A stretch of DNA of 64,000 nt from Corynebacterium genitalium ATCC 33030 (GCF_000143825.1 NZ_CM000961.1:1-64000); one strand, 5' to 3'. Positions 31,853 through 44,285 are shown, counted from the first letter of the stretch. Notes: generated by a model from the sequence alone, not told the origin. Made by a program: numbers and translations.

Positions 31853-33133
31853 ATGACGCAACTCTGGCCCGCGCCCTACCACCCCGACCCCATCATCCAC
31901 ACCCAGGTGATTCCGGGGTCGAAGTCGTTGACGAACCGAGCCTACGTGCTCGCCGCCCTCGCTGACGGACCATCGACGCTGGTCGGAGCTTTGCGTTCCC
32001 GCGACACCGATCTCATGGAGTCCGCGCTGGAGAGCATGGGCGTGCAGTTCACGCGCGATGGGGACGCGGTCACTGCCACCCCAGGCGCGCTCACGGGCGC
32101 GGAGGTCGACTGTGGGCTCGCAGGCACTGTCATGCGGTTCGTGCCCGCCGTCGCAGCGTTCGCGTCCGGGCCCGTGCTTATCGACGGCGACCCACAAGCC
32201 CGTTCCCGCCCCGTCTCGACCATCCTCAACGCGCTTCGCGACCTTGGCGTTCACGTGGACGGGGATTCCCTGCCGTTCACGGTGAATGGATCGGGATCGG
32301 CGCTGGGGGGACGGGTGGAGATTGATGCGTCGTCAAGCTCGCAGTTTGTGTCGGCTTTGCTTTTGGCTGGTGCCCGCTTTGAGCGCGGCGTGCAACTGGT
32401 GCACACCGGCGGCAAGCTGCCGTCGATGCCGCACATCCAGATGACTGTCGACATGGTGCGCGACGCCGGCGTGACCGTTGAGACCGGCGACAACGAGTGG
32501 ACCGTGCAGCCTGGCCCCATCGCCGGGCGGACGTGGATGATCGAACCGGACCTGTCCAACGCCACCCCGTTCCTCGCAGCTGCGGCCGTGACCGGCGGCG
32601 AAGTGACTGTCCCTTTCTGGCCGCAGGAAACCACCCAGGCCGGGGACGCGATCCGCGGCATTCTCGAACGCATGGGCTGCGACGTGTCGCTCGTGCCCAA
32701 CGGGCCGGCGCACGCGCTGAAAGTCACCGGCCCGGAAGGCGGCAAACTGCGCGGGATCTCGCTGGACATGAGTGACATCGGCGAACTCACCCCGACGGTC
32801 GCCGCGCTTGCTGCCCACGCCACCACACCGTCCGAACTCACCGGCATCGCGCACCTGCGCGGTCACGAAACCGACCGCCTCGCAGCGCTCTCCGCCGAGA
32901 TCAACGCGCTGGGCGGCCAGTGCGACGAGCTTGACGACGGCCTGCGCATCACCCCCGCCCCCCTCCACTCCGGCACCTGGCACTCCTATGCCGACCACCG
33001 CATGGCCACCGCCGGTGCGATCATCGGTCTGACCGTTGAGGGCGTGACTGTCGAGGACATCGGCACGACAGCGAAGACGCTGCCCGGGTTCGAGCACATG
33101 TGGTCCGGCATGGTCGGCGGTGCCCATGGCTAG
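31853..33133 (+). CDS. aroA: 3-phosphoshikimate 1-carboxyvinyltransferase (EPSP synthase)
   Basis: 426 residues. It joins shikimate-3-phosphate and PEP in aromatic amino acid synthesis. [10 protein letters not shown] (PEP/S3P site), [13 protein letters not shown] and the C-terminal [13 protein letters not shown] motif are all present. It begins leaderless at ATG 31853. Its end overlaps rsgA by 8 nt. Confidence 0.96.
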   Translation: MTQLWPAPYHPDPIIHTQVIPGSKSLTNRAYVLAALADGPSTLVGALRSRDTDLMESALESMGVQFTRDGDAVTATPGALTGAEVDCGLAGTVMRFVPAVAAFASGPVLIDGDPQARSRPVSTILNALRDLGVHVDGDSLPFTVNGSGSALGGRVEIDASSSSQFVSALLLAGARFERGVQLVHTGGKLPSMPHIQMTVDMVRDAGVTVETGDNEWTVQPGPIAGRTWMIEPDLSNATPFLAAAAVTGGEVTVPFWPQETTQAGDAIRGILERMGCDVSLVPNGPAHALKVTGPEGGKLRGISLDMSDIGELTPTVAALAAHATTPSELTGIAHLRGHETDRLAALSAEINALGGQCDELDDGLRITPAPLHSGTWHSYADHRMATAGAIIGLTVEGVTVEDIGTTAKTLPGFEHMWSGMVGGAHG

Positions 33134-34274
33134 ACGCGCCTCGCGGGACTTCTCCAGCTACGACGAATCCGACGTCCGCGTCCGCCCCGGCAAAGGCTCG
33201 CGCCCGCGGACAAAGGACCGGCCGAAACATGAAGATGCCGTCGTTGGCCTCGTCGTGTCGAAGGACCGCGGCCGGTGGGGCGTCGTCCTGGAGGAAGGCC
33301 CGGAGGCCGGCACGCGCGTGGTGTGCATGCGCGCCCGCGAACTCGGCCGCACTTCCATCGAGGTCGGCGACCGCGTCGGCGTCGTTGGCGACACCTCCGG
33401 CCAGAAGGACACCCTCGCGCGCATTGTGAAACGCCAGGAGCGCACGTCTGAGCTGCGGCGCACTGCCGATGACACCGACCCGTACGAGCGCATCGTCGTC
33501 GCCAACGCCGAAATCCTCCTCATCGTCTGCGCTGTGGCTGATCCCCCGCCGCGCACCGGTTTCGTCGAGCGCGCCCTCATCGCCGCGTTCGTCGGCGGCG
33601 TCACGCCTGTCGTGTGCTTGACCAAATCTGACCTGGACGACCCCGGCGAGTTCGAGCGCGAGCTGCGCGACTTGAACGTCGACGTCCTGCGCACCGGCAT
33701 CGAGGATGACCTCGCGCATCTCCGCTCGCTTATCGACGGCCGCCTCTCCGCCCTCATCGGCCACTCCGGCGTCGGCAAATCAACCCTGGTCAACCGGCTT
33801 GTCCCCGACGCGAACCGTGAAACCGGGGAGGTCTCCGGGGTTGGTAAAGGCCGCCACACCTCTACTCAGTCGGTGGCGCTCGAGCTCCCCGCCGATGGGG
33901 ACACCGCACAGGATGGCGCGACCGAGGTTGAATCCGGCGGCTTCGAGTCTGGCGGCTGGATCATCGACACCCCGGGTATCCGCTCCTTCGGCCTCGCCCA
34001 CGTCTCGCCAGACGATGTCATCGCGACGTTCCCGGATCTTGCCGAGGCCACCGAGGCCTGCCCCCGCGGCTGCACCCACATGGGTCCGCCAGCTGATCCG
34101 GAATGTGCGTGGGACCAGCTCGCCACCGAGACCACCGACACCGCTGACACCGCTGCGCCCGCTGACACCGCTGCGACCGCCTCGGGCGGCGAGGATTCGG
34201 TGATCCGCCGCCGGGTCGACGCGGTCCGCAGCCTGCTTGCGGCCCTCCGCATCAACGAAACCACCTACGACTAG
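33126..34274 (+). CDS. rsgA: Ribosome small-subunit-dependent GTPase A
   Basis: 382 residues. OB-fold N-terminus, then a circularly permuted GTPase: G4 LTKSD precedes G1 GHSGVGKST and G3 DTPG. The C-terminal zinc finger [16 protein letters not shown] follows. RsgA checks late 30S maturation. An inserted low-complexity T/A/D run ([17 protein letters not shown]) lies near the C-terminus. I chose ATG 33126 over GTG 33120; both overlap aroA, so translation is coupled. Confidence 0.94.
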   Translation: MARRASRDFSSYDESDVRVRPGKGSRPRTKDRPKHEDAVVGLVVSKDRGRWGVVLEEGPEAGTRVVCMRARELGRTSIEVGDRVGVVGDTSGQKDTLARIVKRQERTSELRRTADDTDPYERIVVANAEILLIVCAVADPPPRTGFVERALIAAFVGGVTPVVCLTKSDLDDPGEFERELRDLNVDVLRTGIEDDLAHLRSLIDGRLSALIGHSGVGKSTLVNRLVPDANRETGEVSGVGKGRHTSTQSVALELPADGDTAQDGATEVESGGFESGGWIIDTPGIRSFGLAHVSPDDVIATFPDLAEATEACPRGCTHMGPPADPECAWDQLATETTDTADTAAPADTAATASGGEDSVIRRRVDAVRSLLAALRINETTYD

Positions 34275-34316
34275 GTACCCGCAGCCGCCCCAGCAGGCTC
34301 CCGGCAGACCTCCCCA

Positions 34317-34403
34317 CCGCGAATGACTAGATCCAAACAGCTAGTTTGTTGGTTTATCGGCCCCAAATCGAACGAACTAGCTGTCTGGAACTAGCTAACC
34401 GGG
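34317..34403. repeat. Intergenic palindromic element, copy B
   Basis: Left arm ACTAGATCCAAACAGCTAG (34325 on) and right arm ending TGTCTGGAACTAGC (34375-34395) pair at 18 of 21 positions. The whole element aligns with copy A (24021-24106) without gaps. It separates convergent rsgA and the DUF6912 gene, where it may also act as terminator. Confidence 0.72.
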
Positions 34404-34440
34404 AAATGGGGGTGGCAGGCCGGGACGGCGGGGCAGCAGG

Positions 34441-34484
34441 GCGCCAGGCTAGGCCGGCGGGCCAGCGGGGCGCCAGGCTAGGCC
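34441..34484. repeat. 29-bp-period tandem repeat
   Basis: GCGCCAGGCTAGGCC occurs at 34441-34455 and 34470-34484, and sequence around both copies is similar, so the unit repeats with a 29-nt period. It lies next to palindrome copy B in the rsgA/DUF6912 gap. Confidence 0.65.
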
Positions 34485-34519
34485 AGCGGCGCCGGCCCAG
34501 AACAGCGGGCCGGGGGCGG

Positions 34520-35014
34520 CTAGAGCAGCTCGATGAGGAAGGGCAGCTCGGTGGGGTCGTAAAAGGCCAGGTAGTTGTCCTGGGCGTCGCCGACGGCGAG
34601 TTCGGCGTCTTGGTCGCCGAGGTCGGCTTCGTCGATAAGCTCTGTGGCGCGGCGTGTGGCATCCTCGGCTTCGGCGATGTCGATGTGGATGGCAGCGACG
34701 TCTTCAAGCGCGACGGGACCGGCAAGCTTGACCGTGGACTCCCCCATCTCCGGCTCCAGGCTCGCGTCAACGTCGGCGGAGATGACCACGCGGCGGTGCG
34801 GGAAGTCCTCCTCATCGCCGATGGCGAGCAGGCGCAGGGAGGCGAGAGCGGCGTCGTCGAACGCGACGAGTTCGATTTCCTCCTCGTCACCGGAGGTGAA
34901 GAACTCGGTCAGGGCCGGCGTCGCGGCGAATGCCCAGCCGTTGCGGGCGTGGATCAACCCATCGTTGTCGAGCTGTTTGAGCATGCCGAACGTGGCGGGA
35001 ATGTACACGCGCAC
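34520..35014 (-). CDS. DUF6912 family protein
   Basis: 164 residues, soluble and acidic (VRVYIPATFGMLKQLDNDGL start; HIDIAEAEDATRRATELI; YDPTELPFLIELL end). It is an actinobacterial family with no known activity. The start is GTG 35014, one nt after the stop of the HAD gene, so the two are coupled. Confidence 0.75.
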   Translation of the reverse strand: MRVYIPATFGMLKQLDNDGLIHARNGWAFAATPALTEFFTSGDEEEIELVAFDDAALASLRLLAIGDEEDFPHRRVVISADVDASLEPEMGESTVKLAGPVALEDVAAIHIDIAEAEDATRRATELIDEADLGDQDAELAVGDAQDNYLAFYDPTELPFLIELL

Positions 35015-35015
35015 G

Positions 35016-35429
35016 CTAGAACTCGCCCTCGATGTCGAACAGGGACTGGATCTCCACGACGGTGCGGTCGAAGGCAGTGTGGAGGATGCCGATCAAACCG
35101 GCTTCGACGGCGCCGCGGACGTTGAGAATGTTGTCGTCGATCAGCGCGCATTCGTTCAGCGGCACGTCCATCGCATCAGCAGCAGCCTGGAATGCAGCGG
35201 CCTCGGGCTTTTCCGCGCCGATCTCACCGGAAAGGACAGCAGCGTCGACGTGGCCGCGGAACTCCCACTCGCGGATGTGGTCCGCGTCAGGCCCGCCCGG
35301 ATCGTTGGAGAGGATCGAGGTGGCAATGTCGTGCTCGCGCAGCGCGGCCAGCAGCTCTCGCCAGCGGCGGGTGTCTTCCTCATCGACGTCCAGAACACCG
35401 CAGTAGTCCACGATCAAACCCTGCATCAT
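35016..35429 (-). CDS. HAD-superfamily hydrolase (HAD-IA)
   Basis: 137 residues. Motif I is IVDYCGVLDVD (nucleophile Asp; the second Asp is replaced by Gly, as in other DxxGVL members), motif II ILSND, motif III EKPE and motif IV LIDDN. It should hydrolyse a small phosphate ester, but at 137 residues the cap is minimal and specificity cannot be read. The ATG 35429 (or 35426) has AAAGGA upstream. It is in an operon with the DUF6912 gene. Confidence 0.85.
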   Translation of the reverse strand: MMQGLIVDYCGVLDVDEEDTRRWRELLAALREHDIATSILSNDPGGPDADHIREWEFRGHVDAAVLSGEIGAEKPEAAAFQAAADAMDVPLNECALIDDNILNVRGAVEAGLIGILHTAFDRTVVEIQSLFDIEGEF

Positions 35430-35556
35430 CCACGTCCTTTCATTGCTCACTGTAGTGCGCATCACCGCGCCCCGCAGGACTGCTTTTACCGGCACAATGA
35501 TACATAGCCCACGTCGCGTCCGCTGCCGCCATTGTCCCGCCCCTATGGAGGTACGC

Positions 35557-35931
35557 ATGTACCATCCTGTCCCCGGTCACACCCACTTGAAGGTCCTTGT
35601 TCCGGAGCCTGCGGTCGGCCCGGAGCCGGAATCTCCGTTGCCGAGCGGTTCGCGGTTGTCGCCGCTTGTGCGCATTGCTCTCGACGCCGCGTTCGGTGTC
35701 CGAGAGCTGCGCGTTCTGCAACAACGCGCGTATAGCTTCGGTGTGCGCAAACACGTTGCGGCGCGGCGTCGCGCGTTGCAGTCACCCTCGACTGTGCGCG
35801 TGCTGTCGTGCCATGGCCGCGACACGCCCCACGGCACCGAGCTCTACGGCAGCATTGTGTCTGACGGGAGAACGTATGGCTGGGTCGCGCTTATCGACGA
35901 GAGCCGCCTGATCACCTTCCGCATCCTGTGA
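35557..35931 (+). CDS. Rv3235-family (DUF6459-like) protein
   Basis: 124 residues. A basic N-terminal half and a C-terminal beta-rich domain (TVRVLSCHGR, ELYGSIVSDGRTYGWVALI) match the small actinobacterial Rv3235 family found just upstream of secA. Cytoplasmic, function unknown. ATG 35557 is chosen because GGAGG lies five nt before it. Confidence 0.72.
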   Translation: MYHPVPGHTHLKVLVPEPAVGPEPESPLPSGSRLSPLVRIALDAAFGVRELRVLQQRAYSFGVRKHVAARRRALQSPSTVRVLSCHGRDTPHGTELYGSIVSDGRTYGWVALIDESRLITFRIL

Positions 35932-35934
35932 GGA

Positions 35935-38505
<2,571 letters not shown>

Positions 38506-38617
38506 GTGGTGCTTCCTTTGTGTCTGGGTCAGAATTCAAATTCAAAGGACAATTGTACGCACGCCCCGCCCAAGTCCTACTTTCAGGCAGCTGGGAAGCG
38601 TGTCGGAAGTTGCGAAA

Positions 38618-38649
38618 CTGCCTGCCGCGGCGTGGGGCCGGGCAGGCAG
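38618..38649 (-). terminator. Possible hpf terminator
   Basis: CTGCCTGCC (38618-38626) pairs with GGCAGGCAG (38641-38649). Only TTT follows on the minus strand, so termination would be weak. It lies 21 nt after the hpf stop; an exact GCTTATCGACG motif copy (38650-38660) separates them. Confidence 0.45.
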
Positions 38650-38669
38650 CGTCGATAAGCGGCGAAGGC

Positions 38670-39344
38670 TTAAGCCTCTTCCTCCGGAACGAGCGTGATC
38701 AGTCCGTAGTCGTAGGCGTGGCGGCGGTAGACCACCGACGGGCGCTGGTTCTCGTCGTTGATGAACAGGTAAAAGTCGTGGCCGACAAGCTCCATCTCAG
38801 ACAGAGCCTCATCGACGGACATCGGGGTGGCCGGGTGCTCCTTGGTGCGCACGACCTGGCCCGGCAGATTCTCGTTGATGGACTCCGCGTACTTGTCGGC
38901 ATAACGGTCGTCCTGCTCCTGGCGTGCCTGCTCGGCCTCCGCGACGAGCTCGGAGGTGACCTCGTAGGTGGACTTCGGTGCACGGTGGCCGCCCATGGAG
39001 ATCTCGCGGCGGACCTTCACTTTGCGCAGGGAACGCTCCATCTTGCCAATCGCGGATTCCAGCGCGGCGTAGAAGCTGTCCTCTTTCGCCTCTGCGCGGG
39101 CGAGGTGACCCTTGCCGGTCGCGGTGATCTGGATGCGGTTGGCCTGCGCTTCACGGCGCGGATTGGGCTCGTGCTTCAGCTCAACGTGGAAAAAGTTCAG
39201 CGTCGGATCGAGTTTTTCAATCTTGGCCAGTTTTGTGTTCACACGCTCCTGGAAGTGCTCCGGTACCTCAACGTTTCGGCCGGTGATGGTCACCTGGGCG
39301 TTCGGGCTCAAGGTTTCTTGGCGGTTCTCGTCTGCAGAAGTCAT
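38670..39344 (-). CDS. hpf: Long-form ribosome hibernation promoting factor
   Basis: 224 residues. The N-terminal S30AE domain (VTITGRNVEVPEHFQERV) fills the decoding site and the C-terminal domain (SEMELVGHDFYLFINDE) dimerises 70S into 100S. ATG 39344 has AAGGAGG six nt upstream; the longer frame adds a basic leader without support. A TATAAT -10 (39410-39415) with CTGACA upstream (39431-39436) is the best sigma-70-like promoter in the window. Confidence 0.95.
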   Translation of the reverse strand: MTSADENRQETLSPNAQVTITGRNVEVPEHFQERVNTKLAKIEKLDPTLNFFHVELKHEPNPRREAQANRIQITATGKGHLARAEAKEDSFYAALESAIGKMERSLRKVKVRREISMGGHRAPKSTYEVTSELVAEAEQARQEQDDRYADKYAESINENLPGQVVRTKEHPATPMSVDEALSEMELVGHDFYLFINDENQRPSVVYRRHAYDYGLITLVPEEEA

Positions 39345-39409
39345 CTGCTGCCTCCTTCGGCTTCGGATCGGACGTTTTGAACACAATCGTTATATACCGT
39401 TTCACCTAA

Positions 39410-39436
39410 ATTATACCGCCCGCTAATATCTGTCAG
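39410..39436 (-). promoter_or_regulatory. hpf promoter
   Basis: Perfect TATAAT -10 (39410-39415) with a -35 CTGACA (39431-39436), spacer 15 nt, in an AT-rich patch between hpf and comF. Confidence 0.6.
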
Positions 39437-39480
39437 CCATTAGTTCATCTTGTTCATCCATTGGTTCACTGCTACTGTCT

Positions 39481-40104
39481 TTACGCTGCGCACAGCACAA
39501 GGCACGCAGTCACAGTCGCGCCTGCAGCCATGAGCTTTTCGACGCTCGACTGCAACGTCGCCCCCGTCGTCACCACATCATCAACCACCACGACCGGCTG
39601 CCGCGGCACCCCAGTCAAGACAACGTTTCCTTGCAGATTTCGGCGCCGGCCGGCTTCGTCGAGACCGGCTTGGTCGGCCAGCCGGTCAGGCAACGCCAGC
39701 ACCGGATGGGTGGGACGTCCGCTCACCGCACAGATCGCGGTGACGGGGTCACCACCCCGAGCCCGCGCCGACCGGGGGCGTGTCGGGGCAGGCACGAGAT
39801 GGGTCCCGGCCGGGAGGTCACCGCAGGCTTCCAGATAGTCCAACGCGGCAGCGACGACCGCCCCGACATGGCGGCGCACCGCGACGTTGTTGCGCTCCTT
39901 CATCGCCAACACCACGCCCCGGTGCGGGTCCGCATACGGCCCAAGGGCGTACACCGGCACATGCGGGTTCACGTTCGGTGAGTGTCGGAATGGTGGGGAG
40001 GCCAACTGGCGCCGGCAGGCCGAGCACAGTAGGTGTCCGTGTTCCCCACAGCCGGCGCAGCGGCGCGGCAAGATCAGCTCACCGAACTCCCCCAGCATCC
40101 CCAT
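39481..40104 (-). CDS. ComF-family phosphoribosyltransferase
   Basis: 207 residues. The N-terminal zinc site CAGCGEHGHLLCSAC is followed by a PRTase domain with VVVVDDVVTTGATL, the PRPP loop. In naturally competent bacteria ComF aids ssDNA uptake; in Actinobacteria the role is unknown. It lies 21 nt after lpqB, in the sahH-tmk-mtrA-mtrB-lpqB run. Confidence 0.9.
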   Translation of the reverse strand: MGMLGEFGELILPRRCAGCGEHGHLLCSACRRQLASPPFRHSPNVNPHVPVYALGPYADPHRGVVLAMKERNNVAVRRHVGAVVAAALDYLEACGDLPAGTHLVPAPTRPRSARARGGDPVTAICAVSGRPTHPVLALPDRLADQAGLDEAGRRRNLQGNVVLTGVPRQPVVVVDDVVTTGATLQSSVEKLMAAGATVTACLVLCAA

Positions 40105-40125
40105 GCCCGTGCCCCCGAGCTCTCT

Positions 40126-41925
40126 TTAGGGCCTTGGCAGCACCGGCGCCGCGCGCACGCCCTGCTGGCCGGGCACCTCACGCCAGTTCACGTTCTCGCG
40201 GATCTGCACTGGCATTTGCATGAGCACCTTGGAGTCCGTGATGTACATCGTGTCGTCGGACGCCCCGAGGGCCACCACCGGACCGCTGATGTTGCCTGAC
40301 GGCAGTGCAGTGGCCGTGGAGCCATCCATCTCTACCCGATAGACCGGAGTGTTCATGATTGACGTTCCCACCAGCAGGGACCCGTCCGGCTGCCAGTCCA
40401 CAGCAACGGCTGCCCCACCGAGTTCGGTCGCGGCGTACTTCACCACGTTGACGACGGCGCGGCTGCCGTCGTCACGCCTTTCGACGACACCGACCGCCAG
40501 ATGTCCATCAATGATCATCACCACGCGCGCGCCAGTCTGGGACAGCCGGAGCACCGAAATCTCCCCGCCCAGGGACTCCGGCAGGTTCATCTCAACGTCG
40601 TTGACTGTGACCTCGCCGTTCGTCGATGAGCGGTCCAGGCGCACGACGCGCTGGCCGTCGAGCACAGTCCACGCCGCAGTGTGGTCCGGCTCCAGCGAGG
40701 GGCGGGTGAGACTCTCCGCGCGCAGAACCTCCCGCGAACTCGCCTTATTGCTGTTGCCCCGGCCGTTGTCGCCGTTGTTCCCGTCAGAGCCGAGCCTGCC
40801 GAAGACCAGGGCTTGCTCCCGCTCGCTGACGTTGACCGCCGCGGCGTAAGCGCCGTCGTCACTGATGTCGATGTGGGAAATGTCGCCGATCTTGTCCAGC
40901 TCCGGGATGGACTCGACTTCACTGTCATCGCCGCCCGGATAGCTCACAGCCTTAATGGAACCGTCAGACAGCGTGTACAGGCTGGGGCCACCATCCGGCT
41001 GCGGGACTGGGTTGAGGTCAGCGAAGTCGTCGGTGGTCAACTCCACGGACTCATCGAGCAACGCGGCACCATCCGCCTTGATGGAGTACGGACCGCGCAC
41101 CCCTGCTTCGTTGAGGGTCCACACCACCTGGGCGGCGAACCGGGCGCGGGTTTGCTCGTCGGCGTCGGCGAGGCCGGTGAACTCGTAGATGCCGTCGTTA
41201 AGCCCGGTGAACGCCACGTCCTCCGGGATGGCTGAGCGCACAGCGGGAGCAATGCGCTCCTCAGGGCCGCCGACGAGCATGTTCATCAACAGGGTCTCTA
41301 TCGACGGGACCCGCGCATAGACCCAGCGGCGGTCCGACACGAGAGACTGCCCGGTGGTGTCGTAGTAGTAGAGGTTGCGCGGTTCATAGTGGCTGCGCAG
41401 GTCAGTGCGGTCAATGACCACCTCATTGGGCAGGGCGCCAATGCGCCATTCGCCGTCTTGCTGGGACAGCTCCATTGTCGCCTCGTACTGGCGGTTGTCA
41501 CCGGGCTGGAACGCGCCACCGGGCAGCAGGTAGCCCACGATGCGGCCGGCGACAGAGTAAGAGCGCTTGTTCTGGTCCGTCGAGGCCCGCGACGTCAAGT
41601 CGAAGCTATCGAGAACGAACGTGATGTCCCGCGGCGCCCACATCTCCGCCATCGGCGCAGTCATATACCGGCGAGCAGCTTCGAAGTCCCCGGTCGGGTT
41701 CGCGGACGCAGCGAAGAACTCGCGCAGGAGTAGGTCCGGCTCCATGCCTTCGCGGGGCTCTTCGACGGGCATCGGAGCGCGCTGGTCGTTGAACGGGTGC
41801 AGCACGTGCGGCTCAGTGCTTGTCGGCAGCGTGGCGCAGCCGGTCGCAGTGAACAGCAGCCCCGCGCCAGCCAGCGCGAGTACAGCTGTGCGGCGGCGGT
41901 GAGTGCTGGGGTTCATGAAGTGCAT
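40126..41925 (-). CDS. lpqB: Lipoprotein LpqB, partner of MtrAB
   Basis: 599 residues. Signal peptide and lipobox TATGC (lipid-anchored Cys about 30), a GerMN domain, and a C-terminal propeller-like domain with a disordered N/G-rich loop (DGNNGDNGRGNSN). LpqB binds the MtrB sensor and modulates its activity. ATG 41925 overlaps the mtrB stop (TAATG); ATG 41916 is a possible alternative. Confidence 0.95.
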   Translation of the reverse strand: MHFMNPSTHRRRTAVLALAGAGLLFTATGCATLPTSTEPHVLHPFNDQRAPMPVEEPREGMEPDLLLREFFAASANPTGDFEAARRYMTAPMAEMWAPRDITFVLDSFDLTSRASTDQNKRSYSVAGRIVGYLLPGGAFQPGDNRQYEATMELSQQDGEWRIGALPNEVVIDRTDLRSHYEPRNLYYYDTTGQSLVSDRRWVYARVPSIETLLMNMLVGGPEERIAPAVRSAIPEDVAFTGLNDGIYEFTGLADADEQTRARFAAQVVWTLNEAGVRGPYSIKADGAALLDESVELTTDDFADLNPVPQPDGGPSLYTLSDGSIKAVSYPGGDDSEVESIPELDKIGDISHIDISDDGAYAAAVNVSEREQALVFGRLGSDGNNGDNGRGNSNKASSREVLRAESLTRPSLEPDHTAAWTVLDGQRVVRLDRSSTNGEVTVNDVEMNLPESLGGEISVLRLSQTGARVVMIIDGHLAVGVVERRDDGSRAVVNVVKYAATELGGAAVAVDWQPDGSLLVGTSIMNTPVYRVEMDGSTATALPSGNISGPVVALGASDDTMYITDSKVLMQMPVQIRENVNWREVPGQQGVRAAPVLPRP

Positions 41926-43601
41926 TATCGCCCCTCTTCCTTGGAGCGCACCATCCGCTGCGCTTTCGCACCGGCAAAACCGGGGTCCACATATGCCCAT
42001 CCGATCTCACGGGGAGCCACGCCAGGGCCGCCCACAGCATCTGTCGCTTCAGCAGCCCCGGGCTCCTGCGGCACCACCAAGTTCACTGGCGGCTCCGAGT
42101 AGGGAACCTCGGGATCGCGCGGCAGCACGAGCCGGAACTGGGAGCCCACGCCGGGGGTGCCGGCGGCGTCGAGAAGACCGTGGTGCAGCTGGGCGTCCTC
42201 GCGCGAAATGGCCAGGCCCAGGCCGGTGCCGCCTGAATGGCGCTTGCGGGACGAGTCCGCACGCCAGAAGCGGTTGAACACGAGCTCCTCCTGGCCGGGT
42301 TTCAGGCCAACGCCGCCGTCGGTGACGGTGATTGCCACGGCATCCTCGTTGGAGGTGAGCTCCAGCACGACCGGGTTGCCCTCGGAGTGGTCGATGGCAT
42401 TGGCCAGCAGGTTTCGCACAATGCGCTCGATACGGCGGGGATCGCCGATCATCGTGACCAGTGTGTCCGGCATGTCGAACTCCACTGCAACATCGAGCTC
42501 TTCGGCGAGGTGGCTGGTCTGTGCCCAGGCGGATTCGATCGGGCTGCGAACGTCGATGCTCGTGGCGGAGAGTTCGGCGACACCAGCGTCGTGACGCGAA
42601 ATCTCCAGCAAGTCCGCCAACAGAGCCTCAAAGCGGTCGAGCTCCTTGGTCATCAGCTGGGACGCGCGACGGGCGTGGGGCTCGAGTGCTTCTTCGTCGG
42701 CGGCGATCATGTCCGCCGCCATGCGCACGGTGGTCAGCGGCGTGCGTAGCTCGTGGGACACGTCGGAGGTGAACTGCCGTTGCAGGTCACCGTATTCCTC
42801 GAGCTGGTTAATTTGGCTGGACAGCTTGTCGGCCATGTTGTTGAAGGACAGCGCCAAGCGGGCCATTTCGTCCTCGCCTTCGACGGCCATGCGCTCCTTG
42901 AGGTGACCGCCGGCCAGGCGCTCTGCAATGCGGGAAGCAGAGCGGACCGGGGAAATGAGCTGTTGAGAAGACAGCCACGCAATACCCACCAGGAGCACCA
43001 CCACCACGATGCCGGCAGAGGTGAGCAGACCGCGCATGAGGGCCAGGGTCTGCCGTTCGCTCTCCATGTCCATGACCAGGTAGAGCTGCAGGTCTGGAAT
43101 GTCGGAGTTGGTCGGCGTGCCGATGATCATCGCGTTGTACGCTTCACCGTCGTGCTGCGCCGGCGTGAACTGGTACGCCACTTGCCCACGCCCCACGAAA
43201 TCCACAAGGCGCTGCGGAATGACGAAGTTCTCTGGGGCGCTGATCGCGCCATCCTCGGACGGCACCAAGAGCACCGGCTCGTAGGCGCCTGTCGACGGCT
43301 GATCCTGCTGCGACCGCTGCGCCAACGCAGCACGCGCAGTGTTCAGGCGGCCTTGCGTGGACGTCGTCGTGGCGGTGTTCTGGAGCTGCTCTTCGACGGC
43401 AACGCGGACGCGTTCAAGGTCAGATTGGGCGTTATCGACCTTCGTGTCGACCAGGCGCTGCGTCACCACAGACGCCAGGGCTAACACGAGCACGCCCATG
43501 ACAATCGTGGACACGATGAGAACCGTGCCCACGAACCTGACCTGCAGCGAGGTGCGCCACCTGTGGGAGAAGCGGTCCCTCGCCTGACCAAAACGACCCA
43601 G
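41925..43601 (-). CDS. mtrB: Sensor histidine kinase MtrB, start codon unusual
   Basis: Two membrane helices (about VLIVSTIVMGVLVLALASVV and AGIVVVVLLVGIAWL) frame an extracytoplasmic sensor. HAMP, then H box DVSHELRTPLTTVR (His283 in this numbering), N box and G boxes (GLKPGQEELVFNRFWRAD, GGTGLGLAISRE). The first ATG/GTG/TTG in frame is GTG 43532, which would begin inside TM1 and lose the basic cytoplasmic tail RWRTSLQVRF. Upstream codons are open back to the mtrA stop and contain only CTG 43601, behind TAGGGG, or ATC. I therefore give CTG 43601 (558 residues); GTG 43532 is the conservative choice. Confidence 0.9.
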   Translation of the reverse strand: MGRFGQARDRFSHRWRTSLQVRFVGTVLIVSTIVMGVLVLALASVVTQRLVDTKVDNAQSDLERVRVAVEEQLQNTATTTSTQGRLNTARAALAQRSQQDQPSTGAYEPVLLVPSEDGAISAPENFVIPQRLVDFVGRGQVAYQFTPAQHDGEAYNAMIIGTPTNSDIPDLQLYLVMDMESERQTLALMRGLLTSAGIVVVVLLVGIAWLSSQQLISPVRSASRIAERLAGGHLKERMAVEGEDEMARLALSFNNMADKLSSQINQLEEYGDLQRQFTSDVSHELRTPLTTVRMAADMIAADEEALEPHARRASQLMTKELDRFEALLADLLEISRHDAGVAELSATSIDVRSPIESAWAQTSHLAEELDVAVEFDMPDTLVTMIGDPRRIERIVRNLLANAIDHSEGNPVVLELTSNEDAVAITVTDGGVGLKPGQEELVFNRFWRADSSRKRHSGGTGLGLAISREDAQLHHGLLDAAGTPGVGSQFRLVLPRDPEVPYSEPPVNLVVPQEPGAAEATDAVGGPGVAPREIGWAYVDPGFAGAKAQRMVRSKEEGR

Positions 43602-43610
43602 AGCGATCCC

Positions 43611-44285
43611 CTACTTACCGGTCTTGTATCCCACGCCGCGGACGGTGAGGATGATCTCCGGGTTCTCCGGGTCGTGCTCGATCTTTGAGCGCAGCCGCTG
43701 CACGTGCACGTTCACCAGACGGGTGTCGGAGGCGTTGCGGTAGCCCCACACGGATTCCAAGAGTTCTTCGCGGGTATGCACCTGCTGCGGTTTGCGCGCT
43801 AGTTCCACAAGCAGATCGAATTCGAGCGGGGTGAGAGAAATCTCCTTCCCGTCCCGGGTGACAATGTGCTGCGGCACATCCACCTGCAGATCGCCAATCT
43901 CCAGGATCTCGCTGGGTTCCTCAGAGTTCTGGCGCAGGCGCGCACGGATGCGGGCGATGAGCTCGCGCGGTTTGAACGGCTTAGTGATGTAGTCGTCCGC
44001 GCCAGATTCCAGGCCGAGCACGACATCGACAGTGTCGGTCTTGGCGGTGAGCATGACGATCGGCACGTTGGATTCCTTGCGGATTTCCTTGCAGATGTCC
44101 ACGCCGCTCATGCCCGGCAGCATCAGATCCAGCAGGACCAGGTCGGGGTCCTGATCACGGAATGCGCCGACAGCGGCACCGCCGTCGGTCACCGGAACGG
44201 CTTCAAAGCCCTCGGCTTCCAGGACGATGGTCAGCATCTCGGAGATGGCAGGGTCGTCATCAACAACCAGAATCTTCGGTGGCAT
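43611..44285 (-). CDS. mtrA: Response regulator MtrA
   Basis: 224 residues. Receiver domain with acidic pair D10-D11, phospho-acceptor D53 (LVLLDLMLPG) and K102-like KPF; OmpR-type winged helix (TPLEFDLLVELARKPQQV ... DTRLVNVHVQRLRSKI). It controls cell division and envelope genes. ATG 44285 has AAGGAG. Lies 9 nt from tmk and is followed by mtrB. Confidence 0.97.
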   Translation of the reverse strand: MPPKILVVDDDPAISEMLTIVLEAEGFEAVPVTDGGAAVGAFRDQDPDLVLLDLMLPGMSGVDICKEIRKESNVPIVMLTAKTDTVDVVLGLESGADDYITKPFKPRELIARIRARLRQNSEEPSEILEIGDLQVDVPQHIVTRDGKEISLTPLEFDLLVELARKPQQVHTREELLESVWGYRNASDTRLVNVHVQRLRSKIEHDPENPEIILTVRGVGYKTGK

